From assembly GCA_026874595.1 (NCBI GenBank), contig CM049309.1, positions 46,980,079-47,044,078 on the forward strand: a stretch of 64,000 nt of DNA, in the 5' to 3' direction. Under the pieces are notes generated by a model. That model was not told the origin of the DNA, did not search any database, and saw nothing but the letters and a program-made list of their open reading frames with translations. The DNA comes from Sipunculus nudus. Taxonomy: Eukaryota > Annelida > Sipuncula > Golfingiida > Sipunculidae. This document shows, piece by piece, positions 21,800-35,029 of this stretch (position 1 is its first letter; each line of letters begins with the position of its first letter). The position numbers and the translations under genes were made by a program.

Positions 21800-24700
21800 G
21801 TAAGTGTTAACATGACTTATATAAAGATATCCAATTTAAAACCATAAATTTTTATTAAATCTCTTTCTCCATGGTAGGCAGTTTTCCATGTCCTAGGCAG
21901 GACTGGTCCATGTAGCCTTAACAGTTTTATCAGGACAGCAAGTCGACACAGCAGCTGTCCCCAATAAATAGTCTATAGAATTATGTGTATCACCGGAATA
22001 TAACAATTTATTACCGAGGTATAATTTAATAGGGCATTCTACGCAGAGATTTTTAAAGTTTTTTTTGGGTCATGTTTTTTTATTATAACCAAAAAGGGGT
22101 TGTAGCCATAAATGGTAACAGACACAGACATAGGTCACACAAAGAGTGGACATTGCACAGTGTACTCAATTATTAATGTTCAGTACTTTAAAGGGAAAAT
22201 ATAATGATAGTGTCTTGTTTAAGTGAAGGACATTCATCAAAAATAAAAGATTTAAAATGATTTTCAGTTTTGTCCATTTAAATACCGGTAATTATGATCT
22301 ACTGTACTTCAGTTGAAGGTTATAAATAATTATGAACAATCTATTCTTCAGTTTTAGAAGTGATGATATTTTAAGAATAGGCTTTTGTACAAAGCTTTTG
22401 TCCTTGGGGGCATTTATTTGACATGACTTTATTTCTGTCACCCAGAGCATTATGGTTATAATGGTTGTCTGCTATATTTTTGTCTGCTATAATGGTATTT
22501 TATTAGATCTTATAAATTGCAGTCTTTTTTACATGGTGTTGATTTGTAAAAGAGAGAACAAAATATCAAGAAAGTGTCAAGAAATGTACATAGTATCTTG
22601 TTTTGGGGGTAATTTAATTGGCTTGGGTAATGTGATTAGACCATATCCTTATTTAAGTTCCATAAATGTTTCAAATGGCAAGAAAAGTGTAAAAAGTGTG
22701 AGTTCACCAGAAACAATGAGTAAATTCTTATATATAAAAACATATAAGAATGTAAAATATATATCTTTCTCCAAGATTCATGGATAATTCCTGCATCGTT
22801 TTATAGCAGTGTGAATGGTGTCTATCTATTCTAAGGCAACAATGAAAGACACTTAAAAAATTCTGAAACAAAAAAATTTTAAAGGTTATAAAATAAGTAT
22901 AAACATGCATGCATGTCGTTTTTAACCAATTTTTCAAAAATATACTTATTAGGCCTCAGCAAACAAATGCTCAATTTTAATACATGACAACTTTGTCAAA
23001 TTTCCAAATGAAAGTGTCTTCTATTGTTTCTAGGCTTAAATGGTAAGAAATAGGGATTTGACAAGAACTTTGGCATAAACTGCACATTGTAAATCTTTGG
23101 AAAGAAGTAATGTATGGATTGTACTCTGGATATTTAGAACTAAAACACATGTTGAAGTATTTAAAGCATTTAAATAGTTTTCTGTCGATCTTAAAGCTGT
23201 TTTTTTATTGCTCCTGAATGATTAAAGACTATCCCAAATTGTGGTGTTGGTTTCATTCAGAATAATAATCATTTTTGTGATTCTGCTTTTAACCTTTCTC
23301 TCTTTCTCATTCCTGATGGAATATGTTGCACTTTATTTGTGTATAATATTAGTGCTTTGTAGAGTCCCTTTTGTGGATTTATCAATTTTCATCAAGTATG
23401 AGCAACTCTCCATTAAGTAAAAGCTGTGTATTCTTTTATTTAAATATGCCAGTTTCATATTTTTTGGTAATCTATGTACCGATAACATATGTTTTATTTG
23501 GAGAAACAGGACCCTCAAATTCACAATATTTTACTTGGCCTGAAATAATTTGAGTTTTTATCAACTGTTCACAGATATTATACTAACATGAGCAAAATTA
23601 TTTTAGTGTCCATATCATTTTGGCATTTTAAATCCACTGGTATCATATGTATCAATTTCCTTTGCATCACTAAGACTGCTTGATAAAACACCATATACTA
23701 GAAAAACAAGGGTAACTGACATAGGTCTTTGAATTGTTCATAAACATAACTTATGACCTATCAGTTCCGGCCCTTCCTTTACTTAACCTAGCTGAAGAAG
23801 TAAATTTTCCAGTGGAAATTTCATTGCTGTCATGTATGTATCAACTAAGTCTAAGCATCACCACTATCATTTCGGTCATAAAATTAGTAGATGGAAATAC
23901 CAACACAGAAACACTTTCATAAAGTTGCAAGATAACTGCCCAATCTCTAAAAGAATTTCATTTTTGTATATTAGACCAAGATACAGTGTTACTGACAGCT
24001 AGTGGTAAGATTTTGTGATGGGTGTCAGTAACTTATGTATCAATCTGGGTACTTTGCAACTTGCAGGTCTACTGTACAAAGTAAAGAATATGAATTTTAT
24101 AACTTGAGTATTGGCATATGGTCATACATGTATGTTGTGTCCGTACATACAAAAAATACACTGGTCCTAACTTGTTATGACCATGGCAACTCCTGTTCAC
24201 CACAATTGTGCCTCATTAGTGATTTTGGTTGTGTAGCAAAGCAAAGTAATGTTCAGTGCCTTTGTTGAGCAAACTGTTTACTCAGGTGGTAGGTTTGTGG
24301 TTTCTAATTGTTTACTCAGTAAATTGTCAATGACCTTGTTAAAGGACCATGCATAATTCTTGTTAACATGATTATGCATGTATAGCAAACAATGTTAAAT
24401 CAATCAGTCCAGGGTTCCTTCATGATCCTGGTAGTTAGAGATATGTATTTAGAGATTTAGGATTGTTGTAACTAATTTCCCCCAGTAACATATACAGAAA
24501 TGATGAAAATATTCAGTCACTGCTTCAGTTGTGAAAATCTTGTTAATATGCATAAAGTATATGCATTTATATGCAAATATTTTTGAATAAAAACCAATCC
24601 TTTTTTTCTTTTCATTAACAGAACAATCTTTACACAAGATGTTGATCAAGACAGAATGGAACTGAAATTGAAACTAACACAAACAATACATTAATGACTA

Positions 24701-25009
24701 GATAATGGCAATCGGTGATTTGTCAGTTTAACCCTCACCTAGCTGAACTACAATATATAGTCATAATGCTTGCTAAACCATACCATTGAGTTGCACTGTT
24801 CACACTAGGTCTAGTAAAAGAATTTTTTACTATATAACATAAACTATTAACAAGTTATTAGATACACTTTTGTTTGCTTATGATAGTTTCTTTATTTACA
24901 GTCTATTCTAGTTTTCTTGTTCAGCTGTTTTTTTTTGGTGATAATGGTTGTAAAATGCACTAAAATTTGCTTTTAATGTAGCCCAGCAGCATAAGAGAAA
25001 AGTATGGTG

Positions 25010-26678
25010 CAGGGTTGGGGTAAATGTAATGTGTAATTGTAATTACCTGTAATTAATTACAATTTTTCAAGTAACTGAATGTAATTTGTAATTGAACAAA
25101 ATTCAATTACAAGTAATTCTAATGATTACACAGGTAAAATAGATGTAATTTCAATTATTTTTCAATTACTTTCCAAAATCATGACAGTGCACCATATGTT
25201 ATGCCACAATCCTTTGCACTGTTTATCAAAACACTCTTGAGTAAGGATTTTAAGCTATGATTATTGAATAAATAGTACTAAGTATATAATAAGCATGGTA
25301 TATAGTATGCCTTATAAGTTATACTCATTACTGGCCTGTTTTTATTTTGCAAATGCCTTCACTGCAATATAGATAAAGTAACAAGCTTCTATAATGTAAA
25401 CCTGTCCAGAGCTACACTTCAACAAGTGTGGGCTTGCTACATTTCACTGAAATGGAGGCTGGAACATAGTCAAACTGATCTGATTACATCAGTGTTTATC
25501 TACTAATTAGCTGAAACTGAGAGAGTCACAAGAACAAAAGAGGCTAATGTTATGGAAAGGCTGATATCAGAATTACCTCAAGTCAATGGCCCATGAGGTA
25601 AACAGAGATATAGGTATCAAGATAGCAGGGCTGTCTCAGTTGGCTGGCTATATATATGAAATTTGAACAGTCTCCACTGTTTCCTGTGCCCGGAGGAAAC
25701 TCAGGGCAGTGTATACTGGTTTTACTACCTGTCATATATAAAAAGCGAGCCATGGTGAATGCACTGGATTTTCATTACCTTTTCCTATAAATAATTTCAT
25801 TGCATCAAATTGTAATATATTATATATTCAACATGAATAAATTTATATTAATTATTTACATGAAATGTTTGCATCAATGAGTTTAGTGAAATCACTTTGT
25901 ATTTAAAATTCCAGTATTTGTGACATAACTTAAATCAGCACTGACAGTAAAGGATTTATGAGTTGAGGATTACTGTATAGGATTAAGGTTATCGCTAAAA
26001 AGGTTTTTCCATTATCACAGGTTTGAACCAACAATTATTTCCACATGTGCTCTAATTGGCACATGCCAGTGTTTTCAAGAAGCAAGAGATTTTATCTGAT
26101 AAAGTAAAATATGTGATAAAATAATATTAGATGACATTTTTTTGCACAATTGACATCAAGATAATATGTTTAAAATACAGTTTACCCATATATGCTTTCA
26201 CATATTACTATTTTGTGTCAAAACTCTAATTCAGCAAATGTTTCAATGCATGATACTTAAAATAAATAATACACACATTGTGTACATATATGATGATGAC
26301 AGCCAGTTTTGCCTTTCCATTGGAGAAAAGTGTTTATTTGAACATTCATTGTGTAATGATATATTAACATTAAGTTAGTATAGCTATTGTGCACTTTAAT
26401 ATATGACACCAGACTGGATATGTTTTGTTTGGAATTTTTCCTTTTGTAATTTTTTTTATCAGATAGCCTTTCTATCATGAATTATACTTAACATGAATCA
26501 TGCCTCTTTATATTATATTTTTTAATAAAGTAATTGAAAGTAATGAATTACTTTTCAAAAGTAGTTGTAATTTAATCATTACATTGTAAAATTTAAGTAA
26601 TTTGTAATTTTAATTGGAATTTTTCGAAGTAATTTTAATTATAAAGATTACTTTTTAGTGTAATTGGCCCCAACCCTG
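25010..26678. mobile_element. hAT-like element with CAGGGTTGGGG terminal inverted repeats
   Basis: CAGGGTTGGGG (25010-25020) is inverted as CCCCAACCCTG (26668-26678). Subterminal zones on both sides are packed with GTAATTAC-like words in both orientations (25025-25165 and 26530-26665), giving foldback character. CAGGG-type ends and dense subterminal motifs are typical of hAT elements. No transposase is visible in the AT-rich interior, and flanking 8-mers (GTATGGTG and GGGGTCAT) do not match, so no target duplication is preserved. Confidence 0.65.
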
Positions 26679-26879
26679 GGGGTCATAATAACCCTTTCTG
26701 CCTGTCTCAGACAGGCAAACACTTGCATGTAAAGGCATTTTTCATTTTCAGTTTCTGTACCAATCCATTGGAAGGGTGAACACCAAGATGTTTTCCACAA
26801 TAGTAACTGCAGTGCCCTATAGATGATCACCTTGTCAGTCTGTACTTCCATACTTCCTTCCATCTGTCATTCTGTCAAT

Positions 26880-27490
26880 GACACTTTCTTTCATGGGCAC
26901 TAACTCAACAACAACATACTTCAGTTTTCCCAAATTCACAGGAATGATTGGTCCATACAAGGGCTCCAGACCTATTGAATAACAGACCTGTCAGAATTCC
27001 AATATGGCCACCACAGCCAAATCGCTGATTTTCTTTCGTGTGCACAATAACTCAACAACAACATATTTCAGTTTTCCCTTATTCACAGAGATGATTAGTA
27101 GATACGAGGGCTCCAGACCTATTGAATTACAGACCTGTTGGAATTACAATATGGCTACCACAGCCCAATCGCTGATTTTCTATTGTGCACAATATCTCAA
27201 CAGCAACATACTTCAGCTTTCCAAAATTCACAGGGATGATTAGTCCATACAAGAGCTCCTGACCTATTGAATTTCAGACCTGTTAGAATTCCAATATGAC
27301 CACCAGAGCACAATCCTTGATTTTCTTTCGCACCCTGTATCTCAACAAGAACATGCTTTCTCAAACTCACAGGGATCATTGGTTCCCATATGGGGGCTTC
27401 TGACCTATTGGAATACAGATTTGCTCAAAATCAAATATGGGCAACAAAGTTCAATTAGGGATTTTCTATTGCACACATTATTTCAGACAT
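26880..27490 (+). repeat. Tandem repeat, unit about 146 bp, about 4 copies
   Basis: The anchor ACAACATACTTCAG and variants recur at 26911, 27058, 27202 and 27348. Shared blocks include TTCACAGGGATGATTGGT, GAGGGCTCCAGACCTATTGA and ATATGGCCACCACAGCC. Copies are diverged 10-20% by eye. Non-coding. Confidence 0.85.
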
Positions 27491-28608
27491 ATCTTCTTTA
27501 ATATTATTTGAACAAGTAGGATTTTTTCCCTCATGCATATGGATAAAAACCTATTTCTAATTGTCATATTTTTCAACTCTAACCTGAACTTTTCACCCAC
27601 ATGTAAACTAGTGAAGCAATACCAGAATGCGGGGCCCTCTGAGGAACAATGTCTGACCACATCTAGTTTCCTGTAATTTCCTATAAATGTGGTCTTTAAT
27701 GTCTGATACTTCCCAGTATTTAGGCCCTCATATCATATATTTTCCTGTTTCTTCATGGAAAATCATGTTTCTGATGTAACAGTGTTACTTTCAAAAACAT
27801 TCAATTCTTCTTGCATGTAAGAGTGCATGTAGGATGGTACGTAAGATGGCAGAAGCAGGTTTACCCTGAGCAAAGTGTTACTGAAAGTTTGAAATGATGG
27901 TAGGATGCATCTTTAGCAGAAAGGCATTTTTTCCACGGAAAGGTAAACTGCATTTCCATTGGAAAGGTGAAACTTTCAAAGTATTATGATCTCTGTTATC
28001 TGGGGGAAAGAGTTGATGATTTACCGGTATCATACTAGTGAGCCATTTATTTGACTTCACAAGCATTCACTGTGGTTGCCAACCTGCTGCTGAGTACTAC
28101 TACTAGACGTTATCAGATATTGACAGACACAAATTGATTGAGCTAGCCCAAATTAAACATTGGTGTCAATATTTTTGTAAAGTTTTCCATCAATTAAAAC
28201 AAGATACATGTTAAATACATAAAAAATATGGGATATCAGCATTGTTTTCTTGCTGATCTCTGTACATTTGTTTAGATTAATAAGACAACTTATCATAACA
28301 ATTTTTTTTTAGATAGTTGTAATTGTTCAGATTGTGGATAAATGATCAAATTCTTGGTTCTCAGTTTTCAATTTCGAATACACAACTTTTTGTATAAATG
28401 TGTTTGGATAAACTGTTCCTTACCTTACCTATATTTTTACTTCAGAGTAATAATCATGAGGGATATCAGAATACTAGTATTATGGTAATTTTCTTTATGA
28501 ACTGTCACTACCTATCTGTTTATTTGCATATTTCATGGATTGCATACTAAACAATGTGATTGTTCATAAATGCATAATTTCACTGTTTGTTTGTAATAAG
28601 AGATATTT

Positions 28609-29744
28609 TTAGGTGTTTAAATTTAGATATTTATTAATAGGATTGTACTAAAAGAATCATGATACTTGTTTTTTGGTGTTAAAATTTAGATATTAATAGG
28701 AGTATACTAAAAGAATCATGATACTTGTGTTTGGGTGTTAAAATTTAGATATTTATTAAAAGCTGTATACTAAAAGAAACATGATACTTGTTTTCTGGGT
28801 GTTAAAATTTAGATATTTATTTATAGGAGTATACTAAAAGAAACATGATACTTGTTTTTTGGGTGTTAAAATTTAGATATTTCTATATAGGAGTATACTA
28901 AAAGAAACATGATACTTGTTTTTTGGGTGTTAAAATTTAGATATTTATTAATAGGAGTATACTAAAAGAATCATTATACTTGTTTTTTTGGGTGTTAAAA
29001 TTTAGATATTTATTTATAGCTGTATCCTAAAAGAAACATGATACTTGTTTTTGGGTGTTAAAATTTAGATATTTATTAATAGGAGTATACTAAAAGAATC
29101 ATGATACTTGTTTATGGGTGTTAAAATTTAGATATTTATTAATAGGAGTATACTAAAAGAATCATTATACTTGTTTTCTGGGTGTTAAAATTTAGATATT
29201 TATTTATAGGAGTATACTAAAAGAAACATGATACTTGTTTTTGGGTGTTAAAATTTAGATATTTATTTATAGCTGTATCCTAAAAGAAACATGATACTTG
29301 TTTTTGGGTGTTAAAATTTAGATATTTATTAATAGGAGTATACTAAAAGAATCATGATACTTGTTTATGGGTGTTAAAATTTAGATATTTATTAATAGGA
29401 GTATACTAAAAGAATCATTATACTTGTTTTCTGGGTGTTAAAATTTAGATATTTATTTATAGGAGTATACTAAAAGAAACATGATACTTGTTTTTGGGTG
29501 TTAAAATTTAGATATTTATTTATAGCTGTATCCTAAAAGAAACATGATACTTGTTTTTGGGTGTTAAAATTTAGATATTTATTAATAGGAGTATACTAAA
29601 AGAATCATGATACTTGTTTTTGGGTGTTAAAATTTAGATAATATTTATAGGAGTATACTGAAAGAATCATGATACTTGTGTTTGGGTGTTAAAATTTAGA
29701 TATTTATTTATAGCTGTATCCTAAAAGAAACATGATACTTGTTA
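28609..29744 (+). repeat. Tandem array, about 63-bp monomer, about 18 copies
   Basis: The monomer contains GGGTGTTAAAATTTAGATAT, a TTATTAATAGGAGTATACT block and AAAAGAATCATGATACTTG. Monomers fall into types (AGGAGTATAC or AGCTGTATCC; AATCATGATAC or AATCATTATAC). A four-monomer unit of 253 bp is itself repeated: CTTGTTTATGGGTG occurs at 29107 and 29360 in near-identical surroundings. That is recent higher-order amplification. Confidence 0.93.
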
Positions 29745-30085
29745 CACCATTATGAAAACATCCTGTAAATATTTCATAGCCCAAAAATGGCCCAATATTG
29801 AAATATCATGAAACATATTTGAATATCTTATCAGAATCCATCGTACAGAGTTATATTTATTTTTTGAGGTATATGCACTCAACTCTACAGAGGACATAAG
29901 ACATTGAGCCATAGGTTTTTTTTTGGTTTAGTATAACCTTTTAATCCTATGTGATTGGTTGATAGAGTCCCTTTAAATCATGAATAGGAGCTGGTTATAT
30001 TATAGTGCATCTTAGTACATGATACCTTTGATATTTATATTGGTTGTATTCGACTGTTAAGTCTCACTTCAAAAAGTCTAAAAAA

Positions 30086-30127
30086 ACCCTAATCCTTACC
30101 CCTAACCTAACCCTAAACCCTAACCTA
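30086..30127 (-). repeat. Interstitial telomere-like tract
   Basis: Degenerate CCCTAA repeats (ACCCTAATCC, CCCCTAACCTAACCCTAAA, CCCTAACC) are the C-strand of TTAGGG telomeric DNA. Related words AAGTCTCACTTC flank it on both sides (about 30059 and 30150), so the tract sits inside a short direct repeat. It could be a repaired break or an old fusion point. Confidence 0.8.
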
Positions 30128-31617
30128 ATATTGGCTTTATGTGAGAGAGAAGTCTCACTTCCAATAGTTTCTGTGCTCGGATAAAGATGTGAGAAATTGA
30201 TATTTTAACAGCAATAAAATGTGGAAAGAAAAAAATACAATCAAAATTTCAATCAAAGTTATCATACCTAAGTATAATTAATTGCTTTTAAGAAACAGTC
30301 AATCAAGCTGAATTTTTGCGCATGTATTTTTATTGAATTATACTCTGTTTAGGTCTTTTGTATGGTGCGATCATGAAAATGGAACCCTTTGGAGACACTG
30401 AGAACATTTATTGCGAAAATTCTCACCCTTGAACATTAAGTCAACAACAGTAAATTAAAAAATTCTTTAAAGTGTCACTATCTCAGCCTGTACTCCCAAA
30501 GTCTCTTGGAAAATGTTGAAATTTTATTGTGGACTTGTTGATGAATTACCCCTAGCCTGGCTCATTACCAACACAGAAATGTGAGTTTAGGCCAGGTCTT
30601 CCATGAAGGAAATACCACCCATCTGTTACAGTGTACTGTGCACACAATGCTAATCTCTCACACAGCTAGAGACACTGATAACTAACAGGGGGTGGGCTCT
30701 GTAAAAATCTTCACATCTTGAGGGAGAGACAAGGTGTGATTTATGCGTAGCAACTGTGCAATGTTTGATAATTGTATTCAGTCAGGCAGGTTGTGGTCCA
30801 GCTGTTTTTTACTGAGCTAGGCTATAGCTATGACACTGCATTCTATGAGAAATGACAGGCACTGGAGGGTTGGCTGTAGTTCTGACAGCACCCTGAGACA
30901 GCTGCAGTTGTTCAGCTCTCTTTCAGTTAGTTATAAAATTAGGAACCAGATGGCAGCAGTCGCAAACAAGCAAGCCAGACAGATCCACCCAGCAGTGTGT
31001 GTTGGTGCTGGCTCCTTATAAGTATCACAGTATCCTAATATCTTGATTCAGAGGCACTAGATAGTGATTTATTTTTACCTTATGCCAGGGCATTGTAAAC
31101 TTATTTCATCAAGTTTTTGGTAAAAAATAAATCATACCATTATACCATACTATTAAGATCTTGCTGGAAGCACCCTCACATATACCGGTACTGATCCTAA
31201 CAATTTTTCTGGCTGACAAACAGTCAGCTTGAAAAATCTGTAGATTGGATTCCATCTTAACAACTTGAAACTGATATTCCTCCTGTCATGCTTCCATGTA
31301 CATAATAAATTATCTGATAGTGTTTTTACTGATCTCAGCTATGGTACTCATTTTATAAGCAGGTGTAAGAATAATTTATTCTGACAGAGTCATTTCTTAT
31401 CTATTTACATGAACGCAGGACCTGGGGCAAGTCTTCACAAAATTGGGTCCAGAAAAAAATATCATAAAGGCCATCCCCCCAAAATTATTGTTCTATGGAT
31501 TTGCTGTTCCTATTTTTCACCGATCTGTTTTTTTTTTTTGCACAGTTAAAGTTAAAATCTAAATTTGTACAATGAAAAGAAAACCATGAAAATCATTGGG
31601 CTTATCCTGATAGAACA

Positions 31618-31619
<2 letters not shown>

Positions 31620-31695
<76 letters not shown>
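31620..31695. repeat. (AT)n microsatellite
   Basis: About 76 bp of perfect AT dinucleotide repeat, able to extrude a cruciform. A shorter TA tract is at about 38926-38951. Confidence 0.97.
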
Positions 31696-31698
<3 letters not shown>

Positions 31699-32366
31699 TT
31701 TTCTTACAAACCAGCTAATGTATTATGAATTTTACTCTTAATGATCACATATGATGACATCTGTAGGCGCATTCTTGAACTATTTTACTCTACTTGGCTC
31801 TCGCCCTCCTATTTGATTTGTTGTCAAAATGTGTGATGTGGGAAAATGTCACAAGAAACCATAGTCATTATTTTGTCAAATAAAGTAAAAAGCATGTATT
31901 ATTAGAATATCTGAATAATGTCAATACAGTTTTGTAATTTGTTGTACTTCAAATTGAAAATACACATGTGCAATTATGCAAAATCATAAAAATGCTTTGG
32001 AAAATAAGAGGGTTTTCAGTAGATTTTAAAATATCCCAGCTGCCAAAGTCAGACATTTGTGTGCTTTTTAAAGAAAGTAAAGAAATATCAATTCCAGTCC
32101 ACATGTACAGGGAACATAAGCTCTGACCATTGTCCTAATCAGCACCTGCAATGTCCACTTGACCAATCAGCTGACAAAAGAATTGGTTTATTTCAGGTAA
32201 TCTTAACCTCTGATTGGGGTTCCAACACAGGTACATTTGTAATTGATTATTGATGAAAATTTGATTCATTCAGTATTTCTTGATTTGATGATATACATGC
32301 ATGTAGCATCAGCTTGAAATAATGTAATATACATTTTAGCTTATGATGTGAACTATTTACTTACAG

Positions 32367-32480
32367 GTAATAACCCCAGACAGACAGTCCTGTACCTGTA
32401 GGAGAGAACAAAGGAAATCACCCAAATAGAAGACCAGCAGGGCACCGTTCATGTGGTTTGGCCTGAAAGGGCTCTGTAAA
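32367..32480 (+). other. Candidate non-coding exon
   Basis: A good acceptor (CTATTTACTTACAG) and a consensus donor (AAA|GTAAGT) bound 114 bp that is richer in G+C than its flanks. All three forward frames contain stops. It could be an exon of a non-coding transcript or an alternative UTR, or a chance pair of sites. Confidence 0.25.
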
Positions 32481-34045
32481 GTAAGTCATCTGTCTTGTAG
32501 TTAAGGCCAGACTTTTTTTATTTTTAGGTTAATGAACAAATATTCTATCAAGGATGGGAAAATATTGAACTGTCAAACAGTTCTGTTATTTTCTAAATGC
32601 AATGCATTAAAAATAATAAATACAAACAGACATCAGTGGCAACTATGAATAAAGAGACCAATGAGTCTGAAAGCTCAGCTTAATTCACAAGCCAGCAATT
32701 GTAAAAACTATATCAGGAAAAAAAATTGCTTCAGGTCTGCAGATTTGTTACCTGCTTATATTAATTGCTAAGGGCAAAAATATACTTATATAATAAGGTG
32801 AGTGAAAATATTGATAAAACTTCATTTTTTCTTCAATTTAATGATATTTCAGGTACGAAGGTTTGTAAGCTAAAAAACTAAAAAAAAATATCTGGCCTAT
32901 GGTTTACCATGAAATATTACTCCTTTTAATTGTGGATATTGTTTAAAATTTACCTGTCCAGAATGTGAACACACCTGATGCAAAATAGTACTAAGCAGGT
33001 ATAGTAGTGATGTAGGACTTGAATCTTGCACTCAAGACAAACTTTCACTCAAGGATCCTGAAGGTCAAGAAATCGGATTGAGTCCGTGTTGAGTCCAATA
33101 AAAATTTGTCATGTATGGGCAAATGTTCAGACTGGAAAACATACCATAAAGACATATGTATGAACTATTTACAGGAATTTACAGATTTGTTACCAAAACA
33201 AATGAAGTGGCTTGGACCTGGACTTATACTCGGACTCAAAAAGTCTGGAATAGACTGCAAGACTGAGGTATACTACCACTGTATGAAAGCAGACAGTGTT
33301 CACACATCCCAGAACTCGTCAGTAACATTGTTGTAAAGGGATCTATTCACATACCAGATATAAGTTAAAATACATGAAATAAAGTGTTTCTTCCTTAAAA
33401 TATTATGACATCTGCCAGTATTTTAGTTGTAAAATTGTTTGTTTAATTACTTCTGTACACAGTTGGAAAGAAGCTTGAACTTGACACAGTCAGTTGCACC
33501 AAACAAACAGTGCTAACACCTACTAGCAGCTGTAAAGCACAACTTCAAATTGAGATATTTCAAGATTTAGCTAAAATGAACTAATAATATGAGTTAATAT
33601 ACATATAATTACAAATGTTTATAAAATTATAAATTTCAGAGAAATGTGTGAGCTGCCTCATATTGAATGCATATAGAGCTTAAATTTTCCAGAACATGGT
33701 AGTGGGACACACAATTCCACAACCATCCCCTATCTTAAACAGAGGATTAAAGACTTTCTGCATGCTAATACCAATATAACTTGTGCTCATTTGCTTTTTG
33801 ATTTGCACATCCCTGCAGATTTGCAATCCTGATTAAATCATGTAACCATCAGAATTAAGTGTTTACATAGTTACAAAATGTGGATTGAATCTGAACTCAG
33901 TAACACTTAATGCTTAATTCAGATTGATTCTATATTCAAGACAGATTGAAATTTGTCATATGAAAGAAATAAGTGAAAAGTTTACTTCGGATGTTATTGG
34001 TGACAGTCACAATCATGAACCTGTTTCTACCTGTTATAATGATGT

Positions 34046-34210
34046 TTTAAGCGAACCTGTGAGCTTATGCGATGGTGCAGCGTCGTCCGTCCGTAGTCAG
34101 CCGTCCGCCGTCCAGGGCTGGCTTTCTGCCGTCCATGGCTGTAAGTCAGAAACTGTCTGAGCTAGCAGCTCCAAATTACATGTAAGAATTAGTCACATGT
34201 GAAACTTGGC
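34046..34210 (+). repeat. AGCTTATGCGATG element terminus with CGTCCG/CCGTCC tract
   Basis: Starts AAGCGAACCTGTGAGCTTAT, then GCGATGGTGCAGCG, then a CpG-rich CGTCC-based tract (34080-34135). It matches the inverted copy at 12.27-12.34 kb. A GTCACATGTGAAACTTGGCG block at about 34192 recurs as GTCACATGTGAACTGCTGCG at about 34994. Confidence 0.6.
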
Positions 34211-34868
34211 GCCCTGGAGCTTATTATTGGGTATCTGCATTAATTTAGATTTAATAGAGAAAAAGCTTAAAAACCTTTAAAAATCTTCTTCTCTGAAACT
34301 GTCCAGCCAAAATGTCCATTATTTCACAGAAATGATCCCTGGAACAATCTCTCTCAAGTTTGTTCGAATGGTTCCAGTTTGGAGATTTTTGGCCGAGTTA
34401 CAGGAGGTTGAACTTAGTCATCTGTCCAAAAAAGCACACTAGAATTAAAATCTCAGAAACGGCTAGAGCTATAATCACCAAATTTTATACAAATGTTTGT
34501 CACATATATTTTATCTGATATTGAGGTATAGGTGGCGCCACCTACATTGATGTGTTTTTTACAAGCGAAAATGTAATTTTAAACTCTTCTAGCTTATTCA
34601 CTGATTTATGATGAAACTGTTAAGCTGATTGGTTTAAACTTTCCAAGAATTATTCAATGGTAGTCTTCTGCCAGTTTTATAAGAATAGATTGGGTAAGTA
34701 CAGTTAAAAAAAGCATTGTAGCCAATTGAAAAAGGCTTTCTGTATTTGAAAACAGATTTGACAACATGCTGAGTTGCATCAGCCGAGTCAAGATTTCACT
34801 CAGTACAAACATGTGGGTCCAGACATCACCATGGCAACTGACCTGGCTCTTGGGGGGTGTCTACACAA

Positions 34869-34911
34869 TGTGTTTAGATGTCTAGACACAGCGTCTAGAC
34901 ATCTAGACACA
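34869..34911. repeat. 19-bp-arm hairpin
   Basis: The left arm TGTGTTTAGATGTCTAGAC (34869-34887) and right arm GTCTAGACATCTAGACACA (34893-34911) pair with one mismatch around a 5-nt loop, ACAGC. TCTAGA sites repeat within each arm. It is not associated with an obvious gene. Confidence 0.85.
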
Positions 34912-35029
34912 ATGTTTAGATGCAGAATTCCCAGATTATTTGAACTATATCTTTCAACTGTTTACATTTTAAGTGAATCTGGTTTATCATCAGGTCACAT
35001 GTGAACTGCTGCGCCCTAATTTTTGGTTG

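Noticed and set aside
28609-29744. CRISPR array
   Set aside because: Units are contiguous without unique spacers, and the DNA is eukaryotic.
33106-33336. 76-codon open stretch
   Set aside because: It lies in a dispersed sequence with repeated GGACT/AGTCC words and has no conserved motif or splice context.
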